DNA from: Chondrosia reniformis
Lineage: Eukaryota; Porifera; Demospongiae; Chondrillida; Chondrillidae
Reading direction: 5' to 3'
DNA length: 64,000 nt
Assembly: GCA_947172415.1 (NCBI GenBank)
Contig: OX359193.1
Span: 7,899,501 to 7,963,500, forward strand
Part shown: positions 45,640 through 57,260 of the stretch, one piece after another
Position numbering within the stretch: the stretch's first letter is position 1
Layout: each line of letters starts with the position of its first letter
The notes under the pieces: model-generated
Database searches by the model: none
What the model saw: the letters and a program-made list of their open reading frames with translations, nothing else
Told to the model about the DNA's origin: nothing
Position numbers and translations under genes: made by a program

Positions 45640-48175
45640 CAGATCTTCGCCTTTTGAAGGTTTGTCATGTTTATATATACATTATTCAGTTATATTATAT
45701 TATTTTTCTACATTCTACAGGTTCTGCAATCTTTGAAATGGCAATCTTTCGGACTCATTTTCTGACTTCATTTAGTTGCAACTTTGAACTGGCTGCCTGG
45801 CTGCCCTAGCTGTTCCATTTTTGACTTGCCACTGAGCTGGCAGTCCCTGGTCTGTTTTTGACTTGTTACTTTGAAATAGCTCTAAATATCCTGTTTTTCA
45901 ACTTGAGCTGGCTGTTGATTTTAAAAGACTGGCCACTTTGAGCTGGTTATCGATTGATTATTATAGTTAATTCAAGCATGCATACGAGGATTAATTTAGA
46001 CTTGTGCATTGCATCGGTTAATTTGCTCTGACATTGGCACTTGGCTTAATACACTCAGCAACTTGCATTTATAAATTCAGCAAGATTGGCATTTTTGCAT
46101 TTTATTTCTAACAATTCAGCAAGAAGGCATTTTGCATTTTATTTTCTAATAATTCATCAAGGTTGGCATTTTTACCAATTCTTTTGCTTTAAGAAAACAT
46201 GGATGACTTAAGAATGGTCACTTATAAATTTCATCTTTTGAATTTACAATAACTGCTACATTATTCAATGACATATACTTCAACTTAATGCCAGTAGTAG
46301 AGTAAAACTAAAACAAGAAAAAAAGAAATCTCAACTCTTATAACTGAAAACGACAAAGGAAGAAAACATGGCTAACTTTGAATGGTTATTTAATTTCATC
46401 TTCTAAATTAAAATAACTTAGAAATTTCAATTCAACTTGAACAGAAATTTAACTTCAGAACTGTTACAGAAATTTAACTTCAGAACAGAAATTTAACTTC
46501 AGGATAGAAATTTAACTTCAGAACAGAAATTTAACTTCAGGATAGAAATTTAACTTCAGAACAGAAATTTAACTTCAGGATAGAAATTTAACTTCAGAAC
46601 AGAAATTTAACTTCAGGATAGAAATTTAACTTCAGAACAGAAATTTCAACTGAACTTGAACAGAAATCTTCAAGAACAGAAATTTCAACTCAACAGAAAT
46701 TTAGAATTTTAATTCAACTTAACAATTTTTCAACAGAAATTTTTCAACTTGAACAGAAATTTAACTCCTCAAGAACAGAAAGATGCACCAAGCAATCTTT
46801 TAAATTAAGGTTTGGCACATTTATATATGCATACAGTTCAGTTCTATTTATTATATTTTTCTACATTCTTCAGGTTAATTCTGCACATGCAAACTTTCCA
46901 TTGGGTATGACAATTTTGGACTCTTTCTTCGACTTGGACTTCATTGTGCTACATCCGAAGTTTTTTGAAGTTACAACTTTGAACTGGCTGCGCCGATTCC
47001 ATTTTTGACTTGCCACTGAGCTGGCAGTCCCTGGTCTGTTTTTTGAATTGCCGCTTTGAGCTGGCTGTCTGTTCTGTTTATTTAAATTGCCACTTTGAGC
47101 TGACTGTCTGTTCTGTTTTTTTTTGAATTGCCGCTTTGAACTGAATTGCAACAGTTTGCTTGATTTGCCCTTTGTATTGTAACCGTTTGTTCAAGACATT
47201 AGTATTTGGCATTAAATACACTAAGCAAGTCTTAGATTGGTATATGGCATTTTTGCGTTAATGTCTTAAGACATTTGGTATATATTCAGCAAGATTGGCA
47301 ATTTGCTTTATAGGAAGAAAACATGGAGGACTTTGAATAGTCACTTAATGTCATCTTTGGAATTTAAAATAACATCCTTTCTACTTCAACTTAGTGCCAG
47401 TAGCAAGAAATACAAGTCACAGAACTTACAAGTAAACTGTTAAGATAGTTTGCCACTGTTAAAATGGAGTAATGTAAATTCCGAACCAAAAATCAATTTA
47501 ACTTCAGAACGGAGAGATATGTTAATTCTACTACGTTTAACTTCTTCAGAACAGAAAAGATATCAAGCAACCAGCTGGATCTTTGTCATGAAGGTTTGAC
47601 ATGTTTATATATGTACATTATTCAGTTTCATGCATTATAGTATTTTTTTACATTCTACAGGTTCTGCAAGGCTTATATTTGACTTGGCAAATTTTCTACT
47701 TTCTTCAATTTGAGCTGGATATATATCCTATTTATCTTGGATTCTGCAAATTTCCTCTACACTCCCACATTTCATCTTTGAATGTAAAATTACATTCTTC
47801 GTACATTGATGTAATGCCAGGAGCAAGAGTAAAAATAACAAAAAATTACAAAACAATTTAACAGTGAAGAAATAGAGATATCAGCACTTGATCTTGTCTT
47901 TCAAAGGTTTGCCATATTTACATGTACAATATTCAGTTGTATTTATAGTATTTCCTACATTCCACAGGTTTTCCCTTTCAATTCCTGACTATACTTCATC
48001 TACTTTCATCCATTTAACTTGTCATTTTGAGCGTGGTTCCTGTTCCTGGTCTATTTTTGGATTTACAACTATGAGCTTGCTTGTGGCAGTCCCTATAATC
48101 ACTTTGTGCGAGTTGTTACTGGTCTATTTAGTCATGTTTATAGCTGGTTGTCATGTCCTATAAATTTTCTCCTAC
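45640..48175 (+). repeat. Decayed repeat ladder with recurring splice-acceptor-like boxes
   Basis: A box of pattern (C/G)ATGTTTATATAT...CATTCTACAGGTTCTGCAA occurs at about 45668, 46810, 47600 and 47910. After each box comes a segment with GAGCTGGCTG/CTGGCAGTCCCTGGTCTG-type words (45790, 46985 and weaker near 48030). Between them lie TTTAACTTCAGAACAGAAAT-type stretches. Every box ends in pyrimidines plus ACAG, like a 3' splice site. No protein-coding frame is credible. Either a diverged tandem array or repeated exons of a long non-coding RNA. Confidence 0.5.
46440..46650. repeat. 19-bp AGAAATTTAACTTCAGAAC tandem repeat
   Basis: About ten copies alternating between AGAACAGAAATTTAACTTC and AGGATAGAAATTTAACTTC, giving a 38-bp dimer periodicity within the larger ladder. 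Confidence 0.85.
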
Positions 48176-48299
48176 CATGCATAGTGTGTTAGACTGTGTA
48201 CATTCTACCCAACAGTGTGTTGTTTAGCCATATTTTACTTGTATATATAATGTACATGCTTAAGTTTACCATTGTTTAGTATGATATCCTTTCCATTCC

Positions 48300-48620
48300 T
48301 TTAGTGGTCCCTATCTCATACGAAGGCAGGTCTGATTTGAGGTAAAGTGACGCGCTGTTCTCTGGTGCTACGCCGGCGTGTCATGATTCTCAATGAAGAA
48401 GGTTTGAGGTCCGCCAGGGTCGGGTCATTGTACACGTAGCATTTGTACCTTGATCTAGTAACTGGTCAATGGGCGGCTAGGTACGCCGAGCCGTTCCCGC
48501 GCATCTTCCTCCCCTCCTAGCTGGGAACGTGGAGCACTACTGGGCGGAGTGGGGGGCACGATGTACTCCCACCTCCGCGTGGTGTGCCCCGGATTCAACT
48601 TTTCCATGGTTGAAGTTGAT
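48300..48620. other. Second GC-rich island with long stem potential
   Basis: A GC-rich, non-coding stretch closing the repeat ladder. GGGGCAC/GTGCCCC complementary segments near 48555 and 48590, plus a GGTACGCCGAGCCGTTCCCGC part, suggest folded RNA or an element end. I see no homology to the first island. No RNA family recognised. Confidence 0.4.
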
Positions 48621-49400
48621 ACAAAGAGGAGTACACAATATTCTCGAGAAATTATTTAAGTGAGTTTAGATCCATATTTTATGATCCTTGTATATTTGAA
48701 AGCATAATTTCTCTTATATACATACTGCAGTTCATCAAATGTTCATCAAATGTCCCCTACTTGAAGAAGGCTGCAATGTATACATGGACGATATCTCAAG
48801 GAAAGTAACCAAAGAAAATTCTGCTAGTAGTTTAACTCAGCAATTTTTTGAAAACTGTTTTTTGAAGTAAGTTAGCAAAGAAGTCATCTGGAAAACAGGA
48901 AATCTTTGACTAATTTAAATTTCAGTCATCATTCTCCATGTAATGTATTCTTTAATGCTTGTAAATTTGTCATTCTAGCTTATATTATTTATTTATTCTA
49001 CTCCATGCAGATTTGATGAAAAGTGACTAAAAACTGGTGGATACACTGAACTGGAAACTGATGAATGTTTTGGATTATCCCAGGTTTATAGACAGTTAAC
49101 TTGACTTAAACTGACATTAATTTTGATCTACAAATCTTTCAATCCTTTTTTATTCTATATCAAATACTTTAATTCTGTATTGTAATTGTTTATCTGTATT
49201 TCATGTGTCTCAAGTAAAAGTCTCATTATTATAATTATATTCTTTCACTCAGTTACAGACCATTTTATAGATTGCATGTGAACAGCAAATATTTATTAAT
49301 ACAGCTAACTTAACTTAGTACATGACATGTTTTTCAAAACCTCTATGGGAATTCCCTGAATGACATCATATAGATATAAACCAGCAATTTTTTTAAGATC
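48621..49400. other. AT-rich spacer
   Basis: No gene, repeat array or element was recognised here. Near 49400 the sequence becomes homologous to COX intron 1, the left end of the duplicated block that runs to about 56870. Confidence 0.5.
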
Positions 49401-49475
49401 AATATATATACGCAAAGCAGTTGGTCACAAACTATAATATTATACTCGATATACTACGAGATTAAATTGGCTTAC

Positions 49476-49554
49476 TTGAACATGCCAAATGATAGCACAC
49501 GATGAACAATAAACAAAACAGTTCTACTATAATTCGGCTCGACCCTCTGTCCAT
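49476..49554 (-). pseudogene. Orphan COX exon 1 (signal-peptide exon)
   Basis: The 79-bp first exon of COX, with its ATG (49554), signal-peptide reading frame and GTAAG donor intact. It is followed by only about 70 bp of intron 1 before homology stops near 49400. No EGF or catalytic exon follows within 5 kb. It marks the breakpoint of the block duplication that produced K2 and Z4. The promoter may still be active and splice into the sequence to its left. Confidence 0.85.
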
Positions 49555-50222
49555 GGCCGCCGCAAACCCAATTGATCAAAGGGAAGGATTAATGAGGTCA
49601 TCGTCGTTGATTCGAGTACACTAGTACGACACCAATCGCGACAGGCATATCGGCTAACATGACACGTATGTAAGGATTTATCTTACTAGAAGACAACTTG
49701 GAACTACCAGCAAGAGGACAAGCCAGAAAATCTGCCTCATGTAGGTCCAATTTCATTTTCTATATAGCATGCCAAGATCAAGACTCGCTGATATTAAGAC
49801 CATGTGATCTTGCAGTATATGTTTATACCAGCCATGGCCGATGGGGCTGTACCTCTTGTAAACCAATAATAATAACAGTGACAGTGTGCCAAACCAGTTC
49901 AACATCCCCAGAACCAAAAATTTACATCAAAGCCACCACTGACTCTTAATAAGGACTCGAGTATCACGATTGTAATACAAACATAGAATCTAATGTTTTT
50001 GGTGGAAATATAACATACAATTTATATAGAATTGTCATGCACAGCATATATACAATCACATTCCACACTTATAAAGAACATTTACTATTTCTTTTAATAT
50101 AGGAAATAATTAAAACAATGAATCAGCAATATCAGCTTTAAGTTCACAAAAAGGTATAAGGTTATCACAGAAGTGTAAGGTAATTATGAAAGTGTCTAAA
50201 TATCTTACAATTATAAGACAAT
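49555..50222. other. COX upstream block, fourth copy
   Basis: Same sequence as 25708-26467, slightly shortened (the stretch between GCAGTATAT and TTTATACCAGCC is missing). It includes the retroposon-like AATAATAATAAC tail near 49870. No gene seen. Confidence 0.6.
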
Positions 50223-52420
50223 TTAGTTGCTCTGCCTGAAACTGCTACCCACAACACCAAATCCAATTCCACACAGGTACTGAGTACTCTCGCTGCCATC
50301 TGATCGGTCAGTGAGTGGTCCAGTGTGAAGGGGGATAGGCTTATAAAATGTAGACTTCCTGCCATGTTCCATGATCATGTTGTGTATGGGAGAGCCCTTT
50401 ACTTTCTGACACAAATACCTGTCCTTATCCCTTAGTATCACATTCATACACATATCCTGCAGTCTTTGGACACCTATGTACGTATATACAGATATGTGCA
50501 TACATTGGAAAATACACAATCAAAAGAGAATTTGAATAAGTGAAGGCCAACTTCAGAGATTCTATTAGGGATGTAGCCACTACATTCACATTATGAAGGG
50601 GACAGATGAGGCACTGTCCTTTTCTGAACTACACAGAATCAACATTTTTGTCTACAACTATGTTGAGTTACCCCAATGCAGTATCCTAAAATCCCCTCTC
50701 CACTTTCTATATCCTCGCTTAGTTCTTGGTATGTCACCAAATCGCATTGTGTTTTGAGGAAAATTTCCTCCAAAAATAATTACTTGAACAGAGTAACCAT
50801 GGAAACAGGTAGCTGTGTGCCAATATCTGGGAGCCAATGGAAGTGATACCTGAAGGAGAGACAAACTTAGGAAGATGATTCAAGCAAATTTTAGCAATGA
50901 ATGTAACTTTATGTTGTCCTTCAATTTTCTTAACATGTGCTTACTTTTTGCCATTTGGGTGTGTCATCACTATCAAGTGTCAATAGCCAGCAATCATCCA
51001 GTACCCTATTGCTGTCCTTCTCCTTTCCCCACAAGAGAAATACTACTTGCTTGACTTCTTCTCCAAAGGCAATCTTTCCAACCATTGCTGGATCAACAAG
51101 GCAGTTTAGTGAGTGAAATGTTCTAGGACCCGGCCAAGGCTCCCCTGGATTGGCCGCTATTGGACCTTTGAAGCTCCGAGGCTGCAAGGAAGAAATGTGA
51201 ATTCTAGCTCTAAAGTATCCGTGACTTACATATTATTTGTAAAAACAAAATTAGAATCAGTTCATTTTATAACTACTGCACATGCATGGCCATGGACTAG
51301 ACACATCTATGTACATAACTGAAAATGAAATAGATGTCAAAAAAGGTTCAATGTATAAGGTCATTTAGCTGTTTCAACATATACAGTTCATCAGTTTATT
51401 TTTAAAATAAAAAAGGTCTGAGATTTAACAAATACACAGTGAAAGCTTTTGTGAAGGCCAAAAGTCTCAGAAACACTCAATATATTCTGCTCTTGGCTTT
51501 ATAATAATCTGCCACATGGATGACTTGTAAATGAGCGTACCCAATGATTTAAGCATACAGTACCTGTGTGTCAAGATTCAAAATGTAGATGCTGTTCGAC
51601 AGAATCCCATCCTCTCTGCCACCAAACAGAACTGCACGACTCTCAGTAAAGAACACCGCTTCATGGCCTCCCATCGGCTTGGGACGGTTTTTAACAGAAG
51701 GCAAACTCCAAGCATCTAAAATTAAAAGAAGAAAAGATAGAGGACTCAAAAAGACCAAGAAGAAGAAAGAGACTGCTAGAACTTACTGTTGTCTATGTTA
51801 AACTCCCAGAAGGCATTGTGGTGGCCATATGAGTGCGGTAGTGGCTCAATTTCATGATACTTTGCTTCACATCCTGCAAGTCTAGCATCTTCAACCTTTA
51901 CGCAAACACCACCAAATGTTACCAATCTATTAACATAAGGAAGCAAAATAGTGCGGTAAACTGGAAATGGCATCAAATCAGTTTTTGGTTGTATCTTCTC
52001 CCAGTGCAAGCTTGACAGATTCAGACGATAAAGGTCGTTGCGAAAATGGAATTCTCCATATCCTCCAAAATGGTAGATGTGATCATGGAGGACAGCTACA
52101 CTGGCCCCATAGTCTGGTGGAGGAGCATCTCCTGTGGTGGGGTATTGCCACCACAGCTGGCTACAGATGTCGTACACGTCTATCAGCTTCTTCTCCGTGT
52201 GGGGAAGATTCTTTCTTGTTCGAACAAGAACTGGTTCCGAGTCTGACTCGCTCTCCGACTCGTCGTCACTGGAATCATCTGAATCGTCTCCTCCTCCAAT
52301 ATATTCAGTCTCCACTATGATTCCTCCCCAGAAGTAGATCTTCCCCTCGTAATGGACCGCACAGTGCGCCCTTCGCTCAAACAGGGCCAGAGTATCTTCA
52401 GATTGTGGGCTAACAGCCAT
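50223..52420 (-). CDS. Kelch-repeat protein K2
   Basis: Block-duplicate of K1. Exons 51787-52420, 51564-51715, 50945-51181, 50672-50849 and 50223-50473 are in phase; 483 aa, one Leu shorter than K1 near the C-terminus (SSFRQSN versus SSFLRQSN). Kelch blades and the acidic Ser/Asp/Glu loop are as in K1. Changes are few (for example AVSPQ for AASLQ at the N-terminus). It lies 145 bp downstream of the Z4 stop, as K1 lies from Z1. No disablement seen. Confidence 0.88.
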
Positions 52421-52565
52421 TTCGAGCCTTTTGGGGAATATTCATGGGGAAATCCCATGAGGTCGTCCATCTAATAATTTACATAACAGATTATTCATCA
52501 TTGGAAATTTACAAACCATAAATCCTCGTTAAAAATGCTGTTAAAACGCAAACGTAGCAAGCAAA

Positions 52566-55500
52566 TTAAGTAGTACTTTCAAGTAAGAGGAATATAGCAT
52601 CAGAGAAACACTGATAAGAGGAGAGAAACTTAATAGCCCCCAACACTTCCGAGTATTTGGGCGGGATTTCTTGGGCTTTAGCCCAAGTTAGCAGAACTAT
52701 GTAGGTACGCTCCTCAGGTAGGTCCTCTGGGAGTATCTGAATCATTTCCAAGTGCTGTTCAGCTAATCCCAGGAGTCTACCAAGCATTTTCCAGAACCAA
52801 GGATTTATGCGCTTGGTCAAATGAGCAAAAAGCTTGTTTCTTGCATTTTCAGCTTTCTCCAGTAATTCAACACTTTCCCTTCTCCTGTGACGAATTTGAC
52901 TGTTATTGTCTGTTGGAGTGGGTGTGTGGGGCTTACTAACGGAGAGATTGGGATGGGAATACTTGGAGATGATTGTGTGTACTCTCTCTATTAGGTCTTG
53001 TCTATGAAGTGTCTTTAGAAGATCAAGAAGGTTTGTAATAGACTCTCCTTTATAGGTTTGAAACCACATCCTATAAAGCTGAAACTCCTTCTCTTTGAGG
53101 GCAGAGCTGACTCCTATTGTAGAATTGATTTGGGTCACATCATGTTCTCTGAACCTTAGCTGTCCAGCAAGGTTTTCTGAAAAGTGAGAATGAAAAGAAA
53201 TATCGACCAAAATCATGCAGTGAATTTTATCAATCACTGATCGGTGATCATTTTGAAAGAAAGAAACTCTAGCTGACAGCACTGCTGGATTGTGATGTAG
53301 CTGCTTTTCTCCTGTACATGAGAAATACAGAGCAAAATAGACATATCTGTAATATAATGCCATGCAAATTTGATTAACAGTTTATTGTCCAGTGGTTTTG
53401 AAAATGGCATGATTGAAGGAACAGGTCATTTTCATTATTCATTGAAAAAAGTAGTCATTCATCACACATACAATGCCGTGGAGTTTGAAATATTAGAGAC
53501 ACTTCACTCGATGAACAACTGTCCTGCTGACAGAAGCCACATGCATACTAAGAAATGACACCATACTTGTTCCATGTAGCTAAGCAGAGTGTTTCATGTC
53601 ATCATATAATGAAAAATGGAAGTCGGACGTCTGGCAGTATGCAGTTAGGGATGATAAAATGAGAATTGCATTTGATTGGCCTAAGTGAATGGCCTTACCG
53701 TTTCTTATACTTCTTGTCTCCAGGCACTTGGCAGTTAAGGTACAGCTAGCCACTACCTCCTGTCTACTTCCACAAACCACATCTACTGCAGTATTAAGTG
53801 TACCAGCTTCACCTTGACTAGTGACAGATATGGTTGCGCAAGGCCACTCCAGGACATGCTTCAGAGGTTCACTAATTTCCCGTATAAAGGGGCGGCCAGA
53901 CCCCTCCTAAAACGGTTTGCATTTTCATGATTTGCCATACATGCCTTGTTAGGTTGTTCATATACAAACTTACAGGTGCCAACTTGAAGTTCATGGAACA
54001 GGGACTACAAAGTTGAAAGCATTGACCACTAGGTTCTTTGGTAGCTATGAACTGGGTGGTTTTCTGGACCTGGAAATGTACATTCACCACTCTTAATGCA
54101 GGTGTTCCGATAAGAGGAGCACTCACCTTCCCATTGACAAACCTCTCCACAGTGACCAGAGTGTAGTCACCTTCAGTCTTGCTATGGACACCATCTGTGC
54201 TCGGCTGACAGGCAATGTTAGCAATGTGCCCAATTGCAAGCTAATTAAATAGAGAAATGACTCTTACTTAGACACACCATTCTAAATGTACATGTTTATG
54301 ACACAACATACGTATATTCAGTAGCACACTTATGTGCATTCAACACACCTATCTATTTTGGATAGTTTTATAGTTATATATCTAGTAATACTATTTATTT
54401 TCCATTACTTAAACTGGTTAACTAAATGATAATGTTAATGGCTCAATGCATATTAAAATACAAAAAAGATGTTTCAAATACCCTTGGGTCTTGTGGTAAC
54501 TTTATCTCCCAACCTTCACACCTCACGTTGTTAGTTGACACAAGTACTTCATCAGAAGGATGAAAGAAACCTCTGACCAGTTGTGAGTCCCATTCACTCT
54601 CTCTGTAGTGCCCCATCAGCAACTAACAGAATACATGCAAAGTAGTTCATGCATATCTGTGTTGGAGGTCCATACAGTAACCATAGTTACTTAGTTAACA
54701 ACAAATGAAGCTCTTAAGTTACTAGACTGCCTCACTTTTACACATACATAGTTCTACTCACACTACATACATGCACTCCTGATATACGCATGAGCTCACA
54801 TGCTACATCACACTGTTCTACTCACACTTAGATAAGAGGGCACCAAGGGAAGTGCCAAGAGGTCAGCATTCCATGCTCTCCTCCAGTGTCTCATACTGGG
54901 CTGCTGCAAGGAGATGCAGACATTATTCATCGCTGTACTGGACACTGCGCTGCTAGAAACATTAAATTTGACTTTCTCTCCAATAAAATGATCACTGAAG
55001 TGATACAAGGGAATTCCCCCATATGGATACCCAAGGGGAAATACCCCATTTGTGTTGGCTACAAATGGCTCACTGTCAGAGGACCTGCTGAAGAATACTA
55101 ATTGAGAGAAGCCGGTTTGGTCCTCCCCTGGGGTGCAGAAGTGGGGCAGCTCCAACCAGATGGGATGACCACTGGAGACGGTCCATTGTGTGTCACCGAG
55201 GACTTGGAAGCGGAAGACAGCACTGTAAGCTCTCAGAGAAGAGGAGGCTTCATCCAAAGGAATGACACTGAACTTCAGGAGGAGGGGCTCCTGAAGTGTT
55301 CCTTGAGGGAAATACAGTGAGACCCCATGCTCATAGGAGTACAAGTGGACCCTTCCTGGAAGGACTATATTAATCATCTCTCCATCTTCCCCTTTTGTGT
55401 GGCTAGGAGTGAGGTCAACGCTGGCCATGAGTTGAGTTGAAACATAGAGTGGTATAGTATCCCAGGGGGTACTCCTGGGGATATTATTGGGAGCTTTTCT

Positions 55501-56604
55501 ACCGGACACATAGTCGAAATCTGGAAGAGAATATACATAACCATGAATAACTCTGTATTAGTGGTAAGTCATACACAACAACAATTTACTTTGGTGATTG
55601 GTATACTATGCGTATTGGTATACGTACTGGTATATGTGTGTAAATATGTAATAATTATATGCATCACAAGCATGGAGTCTGACTGTGCAGTTGATAAAGG
55701 TATCTTATGAAAAATCTAAGATACCATTTTCCTACATGCTATGCCTATTCTGTAAAAGAGCCTATAGGGAAACTAAACCTGAAGAGATGTATAGTATATA
55801 AATTGATTATTTATTCATTTCATATTTATAGCTGTAATACACCACATGTACATATATAGGCATATGTGAAATAGAAAATTAACAACATGTGGTTGAATAC
55901 ATGAAAATGTATTAGGAAAGAAGGATGTACACACATATATACATACCATTGATAGCTTCTCTATCTTGAAACTCAGCAAGTTCTACTATAGAATCATGAG
56001 ATTGTACAACTACAGGAGAGAGATTATATAGAGATGGAAAATCTAATCCTGCATGCATACACACATCACTTCATCACATAATATATATATGATTACTACT
56101 TCATTACGCTGCCAAAATATGCTTTATTTCTGCTAACCTTTTGAAGGTACTTGATCTTCCAATTCATCAGCTGTATCATCAGTCATCTTCTGGTTACCTG
56201 TACAGCAGACTTAGTATAGGAGGAACCATAATACATATCTATATATAGTATATGGTACCTGATTGACTCTCTAATGTTTCACAAAGTGAGAACATGTAAC
56301 GATAAAATATCTTGTTCATTTCACTTGTAGAAGATTGAAAAAGTGATAAAAGTTGTTCTGAGGTCAACAGAGGAGGGGATTTATCGGTACCCCAGAACTT
56401 GCCCCATAATAAGCTCCTTTTAATCTCTTGAGATCGCTTCTTGAAAGCTTTATAATCTTTCTTCTTTATATGGCTGCTGGCGTGAAGTAGTTCGAGCAGA
56501 TCGTCTGGGTCAGTGCTAGATTGGAACGAATCTTTCACAGCGAATAGGAGCTTCCTAGTCGTTTCCCATTCTTGATCCTTGTACTCAGGATTGAGTTCAG
56601 ACAT
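52566..56604 (-). CDS. Z4: helical N-domain, ZU5, two Death domains (duplicate of Z1)
   Basis: Block-duplicate of Z1 with the same nine-exon layout. Exon 1 is 56259-56604, the ZU5 exon lies in 54808-55510, and the last exon with both Death domains ends at 52566. Exon frames are open, and the codon that is a stop in Z5 is Lys here (GEKQLHHNP). Differences from Z1 are scattered substitutions (for example SFQSSTD for AFPSSTD; DLLKTLHRQ for DLLQTLHRQ). The intron lacks the 42-bp expansion of Z1. Likely functional, with the same PIDD/UNC5-like adaptor prediction. Confidence 0.86.
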
Positions 56605-57260
56605 GGTCTACGCAAAGAGAAGGAAGAGAGATATAATGCATATGACCACTCAGCGAAAGGGATGTCCATTAAATCCTTCACTTGGCCATTTGACCAGTGT
56701 CTTTCTTACTGGGTAATTAACAAGATTCCGAAAACGTTTATATTTAGCGAGTCATGGTTTCGATTAGAGTATTAGACTTCCATCCAATTGCGAATGTACG
56801 TTCAGAAAAGTTTATTCGCCTCAAGGTGCGGGTCATAGGGGAAACAGTTTGGGAACGTCCCTAGTGTAATCAACTAGTGTAAATTATATGAGATCATTAA
56901 TTTGGTTGCACGTCGTACGTCCCTGTTGGCTGGCTGAATATAAGGTTTCTGTAAGCATTAAGGTACACAGTGAGACTAGTTTTCAATTTAGAGCAGACTG
57001 AACACAATTAGAGTTATCATCGAAAGGTGAATCGTGGCGATTCCACGCATATCTTGAAGTTTACGAAATACCATAAATAGATATATTGTAATTGTGTCTT
57101 AGAAATTTAGTATTGAAACTTGTATAGATACGAGTGTATCTAATACTGGTAGGTAGAAATCTCTATGGTATTAGGTTGTCAGGCTAAGTCTACTTGTACA
57201 TGCACGTAGTAACTATCCTAGGCTAATTTTATGTTATTCAAATGGTCCACAGAATGCATT
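56605..57260. promoter_or_regulatory. Hybrid divergent promoter between Z4 and Z5
   Basis: The left part matches the region upstream of Z1 and the right part matches the region upstream of Z3. The join is at about 56868-56878, where CTAGTGTAA appears twice within 20 bp. GGGAACGTCCC lies at 56851-56861 and the CCGAAAACGTTTATATTTAG block near 56728. This is the centre of the inverted arrangement Z4(-)/Z5(+). Confidence 0.6.

Noticed and set aside
46870-47151. 93-residue minus-strand frame rich in QSAQSGN repeats
   Set aside because: Repeat-derived within the decayed ladder; composition-biased with no homology.
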